Of a stretch of DNA of 64,000 nt, positions 9,708 through 21,208 are shown piece after piece; the stretch's first letter is position 1; each line of letters begins with the position of its first letter. The position numbers and the translations under genes are program-made. This DNA comes from Hydractinia symbiolongicarpus (lineage: Eukaryota; Cnidaria; Hydrozoa; Anthoathecata; Hydractiniidae): contig NC_079884.1 in NCBI RefSeq assembly GCF_029227915.1, positions 4,590,001 through 4,654,000 on the forward strand, given 5' to 3'. Under the pieces are notes generated by a model. It was not told where the DNA came from. It searched no databases and was given only the letters and a program-made list of their open reading frames with translations.

Positions 9708-10519
9708 ATGAGTTTACTCACAGGGTACTTTCTTTATATACATTCGACTATACGTGCCAAGCCCGGGATTTACGGGAAATCGCGGGTTTTCGTTTGCCGG
9801 CGATTAAACTGCTTTTATTAAGCGTCTCATCAAAAATGAAAACATTCTTGAAAACTACAAGTCTCATGCGTTTTAGTGGTGAAATAATAATTTAAAAAAT
9901 CGTTTGGGAAATGAATTTACTCCCTTGGTACTTTCTTTGTATACTTTTGACTATACGGGCAGAGTCCAGGATTTACGGGAAATCGCAGGTTTTCGTTTGC
10001 CGGCGATTAAACTTCTTTTATTCAGCGTCTCATCAAAAATGAAAACATTTTTAAAAACTGCAAGTCTCATGCGTTTTAGTGGTGAAAAAGTAATTTAAAA
10101 AATCGTTCGGGAAATGAGTTTGCTCCCTGGGTACTTTCTTTGTATACTTTTGACTATACGGGCCAAGCCGGGATTTACGGGAAATCGCGGGTTTTCGTTT
10201 GCCGGCGATTAAACTTTTTTTTATTCAGCGTCTCATCAAAAATGAAAACATTTTTAAAAACTACAAGTCTTATGCGTTTTAGTGGTGAAAAAATAATTTA
10301 AAAAATCGTTCTGGAAATGAGTTTACTCACAGGGTACTTTCTTTGTATACATTCGACTATACGGGCCAAGCCCGGGATTTACGGGAAATCGCGGGTTTTC
10401 GTTTTCCGGCGATTAAACCTCTTTCATTAAGCGTCTCATCAAAAATGAAAACATTTTTAAAAACTACAAGTCCCATGCGTTTTAGTGGTGAAAAAAAAAT
10501 TTAAAAAATCGTTCGGGAA

Positions 10520-10722
10520 ATGAGTTTACTCCCTGGGTACTTTCTTTGTATACATTCGACTATACGGGCCAAGCCCCGGATTTACGGGAAAACGCGGGAT
10601 TTCGTTTGCCGGCGATTAAACCTCTTTCATTAAGCGTCTCATCAAAAATGAAAACATTTTTGAAAACTACAAGTCTCATGCGTTTTAGTGGTGAAAAAAT
10701 AATTTAAAAAATCGTTCTGGAA
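10520..10722 (+). repeat. Type G monomer (exemplar, 203 bp)
   Basis: Diagnostic features are ACATTCGAC, GCCCCGGATTT, GGGAAAACGCGGGATTTCG and CCTCTTTCATTAAGCG. Variants have GCCCTGG or GCCATGG. The AAAAC change breaks the GATTT/AAATC dyad. G normally follows F. Confidence 0.9.
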
Positions 10723-10925
10723 ATGAGTTTACTCACAGGGTACTTTCTTTATATACATTCGACTATACGTGCCAAGCCCGGGATTTACGGGAAATCGCGG
10801 GTTTTCGTTTGCCGGCGATTAAACTGCTTTTATTAAGCGTCTCATCAAAAATGAAAACATTCTTGAAAACTACAAGTCTCATGCGTTTTAGTGGTGAAAT
10901 AATAATTTAAAAAATCGTTTGGGAA
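10723..10925 (+). repeat. Type K monomer (exemplar, 203 bp)
   Basis: Diagnostic features are CTCACAGGG, TTTATATACATTCG, ACGTGCCAAG, CTGCTTTTA, CATTCTTG and GAAATAATAATTT. The front resembles F and the back resembles E, so it may be an old F/E recombinant. The G-to-T in ACGTGCC removes the CGGG half of the TTCG-N6-CGGG element. Confidence 0.88.
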
Positions 10926-11128
10926 ATGAGTTTACTCCCTTGGTACTTTCTTTGTATACTTTTGACTATACGGGCAGAGTCCAGGATTTACGGGAAATCG
11001 CAGGTTTTCGTTTGCCGGCGATTAAACTTCTTTTATTCAGCGTCTCATCAAAAATGAAAACATTTTTAAAAACTGCAAGTCTCATGCGTTTTAGTGGTGA
11101 AAAAGTAATTTAAAAAATCGTTCGGGAA
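10926..11128 (+). repeat. Type J monomer (exemplar, 203 bp)
   Basis: Diagnostic features are ACTCCCTTGG, GGGCAGAGTCCAGG, AAAACTGCAAG and GAAAAAGTAATTT. J often follows K and often precedes H. A sublineage with ATAAC in place of ATGAG at its start lies at 21462, 22679, 24300 and 26731. Confidence 0.9.
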
Positions 11129-14100
11129 ATGAGTTTGCTCCCTGGGTACTTTCTTTGTATACTTTTGACTATACGGGCCAAGCCGGGATTTACGGGAAAT
11201 CGCGGGTTTTCGTTTGCCGGCGATTAAACTTTTTTTTATTCAGCGTCTCATCAAAAATGAAAACATTTTTAAAAACTACAAGTCTTATGCGTTTTAGTGG
11301 TGAAAAAATAATTTAAAAAATCGTTCTGGAAATGAGTTTACTCACAGGGTACTTTCTTTGTATACATTCGACTATACGGGCCAAGCCCGGGATTTACAGG
11401 AAATCGCGGGTTTTCGTTTTCCGGCGATTAAACCTCTTTCATTAAGCGTCTCATCAAAAATGAAAACATTTTTAAAAACTACAAGTCCCATGCGTTTTAG
11501 TGGTGAAAAAAAAATTTAAAAAATCGTTCGGGAAATGAGTTTACTCCCTGGGTACTTTCTTTGTATACATTCGACTATACGGGCCAAGCCCCGGATTTAC
11601 GGGAAAACGCGGGATTTCGTTTGCCGGCGATTAAACCTCTTTCATTAAGCGTCTCATCAAAAATGAAAACATTTTTGAAAACTACAAGTCTCATGCGTTT
11701 TAGTGGTGAAAAAATAATTTAAAAAATCGTTCGAGAAATGAGTTTACTCCCTGGGTACTTTCTTTGTATACTTTTGACTATACGTGCCAAGCCCGGGATT
11801 TACGGGAAATCGCGGGTTTTCGTTTGCCGGCGATTAAACTTTTTTTTATTCAGCGTCTCATCAAAAATGAAAACATTTTTAAAAACTACAAGTCTTATGC
11901 GTTTTAGTGGTGAAAAAATAATTTAAAAAATCGTTCTGGAAATGAGTTTACTCACAGGGTACTTTCTTTGTATACATTCGACTATACGGGCCAAGCCCGG
12001 GATTTACGGGAAATCGCGGGTTTTCGTTTTCCGGCGACTAAACCTCTTTCATTAAGCGTCTCATCAAAAATGAAAACATTTTTAAAAACTACAAGTCTCA
12101 TGCGTTTTAGTGGTGAAAAAAAAATTTAAAAAATCGTTCGGGAAATGAGTTTACTCCCTGGGTACTTTCTTTGTAAACATTCGACTATACGGGCCAAGCC
12201 CCGGATTTACGGGAAAACGCGGGATTTCGTTTGCCGGCGATTAAACCTCTTTCATTAAGCGTCTCATCAAAAATGAAAACATTTTTGAAAACTACAAGTC
12301 TCATGCGTTTTAGTGGAGAAAAAATAATTGAAAAAATCGTTCGGGAAATGGGTTTACTCCCTGGGTACTTTCTTTGTATACTTTTGACTATACGGGCCGA
12401 GTCCGGGATTTACGGGAAATCGCGGGTTTTCGTTTTCCGGCGATTAAACCTCTTTCATTAAGCGTCTCATCAAAAATGAAAACATTTTTAAAAACTACAA
12501 GTCTCATGCGTTTTAGTGGTGAAAAAAAAATTTAAAAAATCGTTCGGGAAATGAGTTTACTCCCTGCGTACTTTCTTTGTATACATTCGACTATACGGGC
12601 CAAGCCATGGATTTACGGGAAAACGCGGGATTTCGTTTGCCGGGGATTAAACCTCTTTCATTAAGCGTCTCATCAAAAATGAAAACATTTTTGAAAACTA
12701 CAAGTCTCATGCGTTTTAGTGGTGAAAAAATAATTTAAAAAATCGTTCGGGAAATGAGTTTACTCCCTGGGTACTTTCTTTGTATACTTTTGACTATACG
12801 GGCCGAGTCCGGGATTTACGGGAAATCGCGGATTTTCGTTTGCCGGCGATTAAACTTCTTTTATTCAGCGTCCCATCAAATATGAAAATATTTTTGAAAA
12901 CTACAAGTCTCATGCGTTTAGTGGTAAAAAAAAAATTTAAAAAATCGTTCGGGAAATGAGTTTACTCCCTGGGGACTTTCTTTGTATACTTTTGACTATA
13001 CGGGCCAAGCCCGGGATTTACGGGAAATCGCGGGTTTTCGTTTGCCGGCGATTAAACTGCTTTTATTCAGCGTCTCATCAAAAATGAAAACATTCTTGAA
13101 AACTACAAGTCTCATGAGTTTTAGTGGTGAAATAATAATTTAAAAAATCGTTTGGGAAATGAGTTTACTCCCTGGGTACTTTCTTTGTATACTTTTGACT
13201 ATACGGGCCGAGTCCGGGATTTAGGGAAATCGCAGGTTTTCGTTTGCCGGCGATTAAACTGCTTTTATTCAGCGTCTCATCAAAAATGAAAACATTTTTG
13301 AAAACTACAAGTCTCATGCGTTTTAGTGGTGAAAAAGTAATTTAAAAAATCGTTCGGGAAATGAGTTTACTCCCTGGGTACTTTCTTTGTATACTTTTGA
13401 CTATACGGGCCAAGCCCGGGATTTACGGGAAATCGTGGGTTTCGTTTGCCGGCGATTAAACTGCTTTTATTCAGCGTCTCATCAAAAATGAAAACATTCT
13501 TGAAAACTACAAGTCTCTTGCGTTTTAGTGGTGAAATAATAATTTAAAAAATCGTTTGGGAAATGAGTTTACTCCCTGGGTACTTTCTTTGTATACTTTT
13601 GACTATACGGCCGAGTCCAGGATTTACGGGAAATCGCAGGTTTTCGTTTGCCGGCGATTAAACTTCTTTTATTCAGCGTCTTATCAAAAATGAAAACATT
13701 TTTAAAAACTACAAGTCTCATGCGTTTAGTGGTAAAAAAATAATATAAAAAATCGTTCGGGAAATGAGTTTACTCCCTGGGTACTTTCTTTGTATACTTT
13801 TGACTATACGGGCCAAGCCCAGGATATACGGAAAATCGCGGGTTTTCGTTTGCCAGCGATTAAACTTCTTTTATTCAGCGTCTCATCAAAAATGAAAACA
13901 TTTTTAAAAACTACAAGTCTTATGCGTTTTAGTGGTGAAAAAATAATTTAAAAAATCGTTCTGGAAATGAGTTTACTCCCTGGGTACTTTCTTTGTATAC
14001 TTTTGACTATACGGGCCGAGTCCGGGATTTAGAGAAATCGCAGGTTTTCGTTTGCCGGCGATTAAACTGCTTTTATTCAGCGTCTCATCAAAAATGAAAA

Positions 14101-15585
14101 CATTTTTGAAAACTACAAGTCTCATGCGTTTTAGTGGTGAAAAAGTAATTTAAAAAATCGTTCGGGAAATGAGTTTACTCCCTGGGTACTTTCTTTGTAT
14201 ACTTTTGACTATACGGCCGAGTCCAGGATTTACGGGAAATCGCAGGTTTTCGTTTGCCGGCGATTAAACTTCTTTTATTCAGCGTCTTATCAAAAATGAA
14301 AACATTTTTAAAAACTACAAGTCTCATGCGTTTTAGTGGTGAAAAAGTAATTTAAAAAATCGTTCGGGAAATGAGTTTACTCCCTGGGTACTTTCTTTGT
14401 ATACTTTTGAATACACGGGCCGAGTCCGGGATTTACGGGAAATCGCGGATTTTCGTTTGCCGGCGATTAAACTTCTTTTATTCAGCGTCCCATCAAATAT
14501 GAAAATATTTTTGAAAACTACAAGTCTCATGCGGTTAGTGGTAAAAAAATAATATAAAAAATCGTTCGGGAAATGAGTTTACTCCCTGGGTACTTTCTTT
14601 GTATACTTTTGACTATACGGGCCAAGCCCGGGATATACGGGAAATCGCGGGTTTTCGTTTGCCAGCGATTAAACTTCTTTTATTCAGCGTCTCATCAAAA
14701 ATGAAAACATTTTTAAAAACTACAAGTCTTATTCGTTTTAGTGGTGAAAAAATAATTTAAAAAATCGTTCTGGAAATGAGTTTACTCCCTGGGTACTTTC
14801 TTTGTATACTTTTGACTATACGGGCCGAGTCCGGGATTTAGGGAAATCGCAGGTTTTCGTTTGCCGGCGATTAAACTTCTTTTATTCAGCGTCTCATCAA
14901 AAATGAAAACATTTTTAAAAACTACAGGTCTTATGCGTTTTAGTGGTGAAAAAATAATTTAAAAAATCGTTCTGGAAATGAGTTTACTCACAGGGTACTT
15001 TCTTTATATACATTCGACTATACGTGCCAAGTCCGGGATTTACGGGAAATCGCGGGTTTTCGTTTGCCGGCGATTAAACTGCTTTTATTCAGCGTCTCAT
15101 CAAAAATGAAAACATTCTTGAAAACTACAAGTCTCATGCGTTTTAGTGGTGAAATAATAATTTAAAAAATCGTTTGGGAAATGAGTTTACTCCCTTGGTA
15201 CTTTCTTTGTATACTTTTGACTATACGGGCAGAGTCCAGGATTTACGGGAAATCGCAGGTTTTCGTTTGCCGGCGATTAAACTTCTTTTATTCAGCGTCT
15301 CATCAAAAATGAAAACATTTTTAAAAACTGCAAGTCTCATGCGTTTTAGTGGTGAAAAAGTAATTTAAAAAATCGTTCGGAAAATGAGTTTGCTCCCTGG
15401 GTACTTTCTTTGTATACTTTTGACTATACGGGCCGAGTCCGGGATTTAGGGAAATCGCAGGTTTTCGTTTGCCGGCGATTAAACTGCTTTTATTCAGCGT
15501 CTCATCAAAAATGAAAACATTCTTGAAAACTACAAGTCTCATGCGTTTTAGTGGTGAAATAATAATTTAAAAAATCGTTCGGGAA

Positions 15586-15787
15586 ATGAGTTTACTCCCT
15601 GGGTACTTTCTTTGTATACTTTTGAATATACGGGCCAAGCCGGGATTTACGGGAAATCGCGGGTTTTCGTCTGCCGGCGATTAAACTTCTTTTATTCAGC
15701 GTCTCATCAAAAATGAAAACATTTTTAAAAACTACAGGTCTTATGCGTTTTAGTGGTGAAAAAATAATTTAAAAAATCGTTCTGGAA
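15586..15787 (+). repeat. Type L monomer (exemplar, 202 bp)
   Basis: Diagnostic features are TGAATATAC, CCAAGCCGGG (one C fewer), GTCTGCCGG, CTTCTTTTA, TACAGGTCTTATG and TTCTGG. L opens the L-K-J-H-F-G modules of 21057-28365. Right-hand variants have GCCGGTATTT (59950, 60962). Confidence 0.87.
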
Positions 15788-18700
15788 ATGAGTTTACTCA
15801 CAGGGTACTTTCTTTGTATACATTCGACTATACGGGCCAAGCCCGGGATTTACGGGAAATCGCGGGTTTTCGTTTTCCGGCGATTAAACCTCTTTCATTA
15901 AGCGTCTCATCAAAAATGAAAACATTTTTAAAAACTACAAGTCCCATGCGTTTTAGTGGTGAAAAAAAAATTTAAAAAATCGTTCGGGAAATGAGTTTAC
16001 TCCCTGGGTACTTTCTTTGTATACATTCGACTATACGGGCCAAGCCCCGGATTTACGGGAAAACGCGGGATTTCGTTTGCCGGCGATTAAACCTCTTTCA
16101 TTAAGCGTCTCATCAAAAATGAAAACATTTTTGAAAACTACAAGTCTCATGCGTTTTAGTGGTGAAAAAATAATTTAAAAAATCGTTCTGGAAATGAGTT
16201 TACTCACAGGGTACTTTCTTTATATACATTCGACTATACGTGCCAAGCCCGGGATTTACGGGAAATCGCGGGTTTTCGTTTGCCGGCGATTAAACTGCTT
16301 TTATTAAGCGTCTCATCAAAAATGAAAACATTCTTGAAAACTACAAGTCTCATGCGTTTTAGTGGTGAAATAATAATTTAAAAAATCGTTTGGGAAATGA
16401 GTTTACTCCCTTGGTACTTTCTTTGTATACTTTTGACTATACGGGCAGAGTCCAGGATTTACGGGAAATCGCAGGTTTTCGTTTGCCGGCGATTAAACTT
16501 CTTTTATTCAGCGTCTCATCAAAAATGAAAACATTTTTAAAAACTGCAAGTCTCATGCGTTTTAGTGGTGAAAAAGTAATTTAAAAAATCGTTCGGGAAA
16601 TGAGTTTGCTCCCTGGGTACTTTCTTTGTATACTTTTGACTATACGGGCCAAGCCGGGATTTACGGGAAATCGCGGGTTTTCGTTTGCCGGCGATTAAAC
16701 TTTTTTTTATTCAGCGTCTCATCAAAAATGAAAACATTTTTAAAAACTACAAGTCTTATGCGTTTTAGTGGTGAAAAAATAATTTAAAAAATCGTTCTGG
16801 AAATGAGTTTACTCACAGGGTACTTTCTTTGTATACATTCGACTATACGGGCCAAGCCCGGGATTTACAGGAAATCGCGGGTTTTCGTTTTCCGGCGATT
16901 AAACCTCTTTCATTAAGCGTCTCATCAAAAATGAAAACATTTTTAAAAACTACAAGTCCCATGCGTTTTAGTGGTGAAAAAAAAATTTAAAAAATCGTTC
17001 GGGAAATGAGTTTACTCCCTGGGTACTTTCTTTGTATACATTCGACTATACGGGCCAAGCCCCGGATTTACGGGAAAACGCGGGATTTCGTTTGCCGGCG
17101 ATTAAACCTCTTTCATTAAGCGTCTCATCAAAAATGAAAACATTTTTGAAAACTACAAGTCTCATGCGTTTTAGTGGTGAAAAAATAATTTAAAAAATCG
17201 TTCGAGAAATGAGTTTACTCCCTGGGTACTTTCTTTGTATACTTTTGACTATACGTGCCAAGCCCGGGATTTACGGGAAATCGCGGGTTTTCGTTTGCCG
17301 GCGATTAAACTTTTTTTTATTCAGCGTCTCATCAAAAATGAAAACATTTTTAAAAACTACAAGTCTTATGCGTTTTAGTGGTGAAAAAATAATTTAAAAA
17401 ATCGTTCTGGAAATGAGTTTACTCACAGGGTACTTTCTTTGTATACATTCGACTATACGGGCCAAGCCCGGGATTTACGGGAAATCGCGGGTTTTCGTTT
17501 TCCGGCGACTAAACCTCTTTCATTAAGCGTCTCATCAAAAATGAAAACATTTTTAAAAACTACAAGTCTCATGCGTTTTAGTGGTGAAAAAAAAATTTAA
17601 AAAATCGTTCGGGAAATGAGTTTACTCCCTGGGTACTTTCTTTGTAAACATTCGACTATACGGGCCAAGCCCCGGATTTACGGGAAAACGCGGGATTTCG
17701 TTTGCCGGCGATTAAACCTCTTTCATTAAGCGTCTCATCAAAAATGAAAACATTTTTGAAAACTACAAGTCTCATGCGTTTTAGTGGAGAAAAAATAATT
17801 GAAAAAATCGTTCGGGAAATGGGTTTACTCCCTGGGTACTTTCTTTGTATACTTTTGACTATACGGGCCGAGTCCGGGATTTACGGGAAATCGCGGGTTT
17901 TCGTTTTCCGGCGATTAAACCTCTTTCATTAAGCGTCTCATCAAAAATGAAAACATTTTTAAAAACTACAAGTCTCATGCGTTTTAGTGGTGAAAAAAAA
18001 ATTTAAAAAATCGTTCGGGAAATGAGTTTACTCCCTGCGTACTTTCTTTGTATACATTCGACTATACGGGCCAAGCCATGGATTTACGGGAAAACGCGGG
18101 ATTTCGTTTGCCGGGGATTAAACCTCTTTCATTAAGCGTCTCATCAAAAATGAAAACATTTTTGAAAACTACAAGTCTCATGCGTTTTAGTGGTGAAAAA
18201 ATAATTTAAAAAATCGTTCGGGAAATGAGTTTACTCCCTGGGTACTTTCTTTGTATACTTTTGACTATACGGGCCGAGTCCGGGATTTACGGGAAATCGC
18301 GGATTTTCGTTTGCCGGCGATTAAACTTCTTTTATTCAGCGTCCCATCAAATATGAAAATATTTTTGAAAACTACAAGTCTCATGCGTTTAGTGGTAAAA
18401 AAAAAATTTAAAAAATCGTTCGGGAAATGAGTTTACTCCCTGGGGACTTTCTTTGTATACTTTTGACTATACGGGCCAAGCCCGGGATTTACGGGAAATC
18501 GCGGGTTTTCGTTTGCCGGCGATTAAACTGCTTTTATTCAGCGTCTCATCAAAAATGAAAACATTCTTGAAAACTACAAGTCTCATGAGTTTTAGTGGTG
18601 AAATAATAATTTAAAAAATCGTTTGGGAAATGAGTTTACTCCCTGGGTACTTTCTTTGTATACTTTTGACTATACGGGCCGAGTCCGGGATTTAGGGAAA

Positions 18701-21208
18701 TCGCAGGTTTTCGTTTGCCGGCGATTAAACTGCTTTTATTCAGCGTCTCATCAAAAATGAAAACATTTTTGAAAACTACAAGTCTCATGCGTTTTAGTGG
18801 TGAAAAAGTAATTTAAAAAATCGTTCGGGAAATGAGTTTACTCCCTGGGTACTTTCTTTGTATACTTTTGACTATACGGGCCAAGCCCGGGATTTACGGG
18901 AAATCGTGGGTTTCGTTTGCCGGCGATTAAACTGCTTTTATTCAGCGTCTCATCAAAAATGAAAACATTCTTGAAAACTACAAGTCTCTTGCGTTTTAGT
19001 GGTGAAATAATAATTTAAAAAATCGTTTGGGAAATGAGTTTACTCCCTGGGTACTTTCTTTGTATACTTTTGACTATACGGCCGAGTCCAGGATTTACGG
19101 GAAATCGCAGGTTTTCGTTTGCCGGCGATTAAACTTCTTTTATTCAGCGTCTTATCAAAAATGAAAACATTTTTAAAAACTACAAGTCTCATGCGTTTAG
19201 TGGTAAAAAAATAATATAAAAAATCGTTCGGGAAATGAGTTTACTCCCTGGGTACTTTCTTTGTATACTTTTGACTATACGGGCCAAGCCCAGGATATAC
19301 GGAAAATCGCGGGTTTTCGTTTGCCAGCGATTAAACTTCTTTTATTCAGCGTCTCATCAAAAATGAAAACATTTTTAAAAACTACAAGTCTTATGCGTTT
19401 TAGTGGTGAAAAAATAATTTAAAAAATCGTTCTGGAAATGAGTTTACTCCCTGGGTACTTTCTTTGTATACTTTTGACTATACGGGCCGAGTCCGGGATT
19501 TAGAGAAATCGCAGGTTTTCGTTTGCCGGCGATTAAACTGCTTTTATTCAGCGTCTCATCAAAAATGAAAACATTTTTGAAAACTACAAGTCTCATGCGT
19601 TTTAGTGGTGAAAAAGTAATTTAAAAAATCGTTCGGGAAATGAGTTTACTCCCTGGGTACTTTCTTTGTATACTTTTGACTATACGGCCGAGTCCAGGAT
19701 TTACGGGAAATCGCAGGTTTTCGTTTGCCGGCGATTAAACTTCTTTTATTCAGCGTCTTATCAAAAATGAAAACATTTTTAAAAACTACAAGTCTCATGC
19801 GTTTTAGTGGTGAAAAAGTAATTTAAAAAATCGTTCGGGAAATGAGTTTACTCCCTGGGTACTTTCTTTGTATACTTTTGAATACACGGGCCGAGTCCGG
19901 GATTTACGGGAAATCGCGGATTTTCGTTTGCCGGCGATTAAACTTCTTTTATTCAGCGTCCCATCAAATATGAAAATATTTTTGAAAACTACAAGTCTCA
20001 TGCGGTTAGTGGTAAAAAAATAATATAAAAAATCGTTCGGGAAATGAGTTTACTCCCTGGGTACTTTCTTTGTATACTTTTGACTATACGGGCCAAGCCC
20101 GGGATATACGGGAAATCGCGGGTTTTCGTTTGCCAGCGATTAAACTTCTTTTATTCAGCGTCTCATCAAAAATGAAAACATTTTTAAAAACTACAAGTCT
20201 TATGCGTTTTAGTGGTGAAAAAATAATTTAAAAAATCGTTCTGGAAATGAGTTTACTCCCTGGGTACTTTCTTTGTATACTTTTGACTATACGGGCCGAG
20301 TCCGGGATTTAGGGAAATCGCAGGTTTTCGTTTGCCGGCGATTAAACTTCTTTTATTCAGCGTCTCATCAAAAATGAAAACATTTTTAAAAACTACAGGT
20401 CTTATGCGTTTTAGTGGTGAAAAAATAATTTAAAAAATCGTTCTGGAAATGAGTTTACTCACAGGGTACTTTCTTTATATACATTCGACTATACGTGCCA
20501 AGTCCGGGATTTACGGGAAATCGCGGGTTTTCGTTTGCCGGCGATTAAACTGCTTTTATTCAGCGTCTCATCAAAAATGAAAACATTCTTGAAAACTACA
20601 AGTCTCATGCGTTTTAGTGGTGAAATAATAATTTAAAAAATCGTTTGGGAAATGAGTTTACTCCCTTGGTACTTTCTTTGTATACTTTTGACTATACGGG
20701 CAGAGTCCAGGATTTACGGGAAATCGCAGGTTTTCGTTTGCCGGCGATTAAACTTCTTTTATTCAGCGTCTCATCAAAAATGAAAACATTTTTAAAAACT
20801 GCAAGTCTCATGCGTTTTAGTGGTGAAAAAGTAATTTAAAAAATCGTTCGGAAAATGAGTTTGCTCCCTGGGTACTTTCTTTGTATACTTTTGACTATAC
20901 GGGCCGAGTCCGGGATTTAGGGAAATCGCAGGTTTTCGTTTGCCGGCGATTAAACTGCTTTTATTCAGCGTCTCATCAAAAATGAAAACATTCTTGAAAA
21001 CTACAAGTCTCATGCGTTTTAGTGGTGAAATAATAATTTAAAAAATCGTTCGGGAAATGAGTTTACTCCCTGGGTACTTTCTTTGTATACTTTTGAATAT
21101 ACGGGCCAAGCCGGGATTTACGGGAAATCGCGGGTTTTCGTCTGCCGGCGATTAAACTTCTTTTATTCAGCGTCTCATCAAAAATGAAAACATTTTTAAA
21201 AACTACAG
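15738..21208 (+). repeat. 5471-bp, 27-monomer unit, copy 2
   Basis: This directly follows copy 1, and each monomer is at copy-1 coordinate plus 5471 (for example K 16194, G' 17616, A/B hybrid 19034, L 21057). After 21208 the sequence goes to a K monomer, whereas the unit would continue with F, so the tandem homology ends there. Near identity over 5.4 kb indicates a recent duplication, or an assembly duplication that needs to be excluded. Confidence 0.9.

Larger units (their letters stand above)
9708..11737 (+). repeat. Two tandem 1015-bp K-J-H-F-G pentamers
   Basis: Copies are 9708-10722 and 10723-11737. Monomer starts are 9708 K, 9911 J, 10114 H, 10317 F, 10520 G and 10723 K, 10926 J, 11129 H, 11332 F, 11535 G. 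Each of the ten is 203 bp. Noted differences are ATGAATTTA at 9911, ATTTACAGG against ATTTACGGG in the second F, and the end of G (TTCTGG against TTCGAG). The second pentamer lies inside the first copy of the 5471-bp unit. Confidence 0.9.
10267..15737 (+). repeat. 5471-bp, 27-monomer unit, copy 1
   Basis: Full monomers: 10317 F, 10520 G, 10723 K, 10926 J, 11129 H, 11332 F, 11535 G, 11738 H, 11942 F, 12145 G', 12348 B'/F hybrid, 12551 G, 12754 B, 12956 E', 13159 D, 13361 E, 13563 A/B hybrid, 13764 C, 13967 D, 14169 A, 14371 B, 14573 C, 14776 D'', 14978 K, 15181 J, 15384 D/E and 15586 L. The left end is set by the change from ACAAGTC to ACAGGTC in the aligned copy. Private markers such as TGGGGAC, TTTAGAGAAAT and GCGGTTAG recur in copy 2. 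The only difference I found is ATTCG here (T at 14733) against ATGCG in copy 2. Confidence 0.9.
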
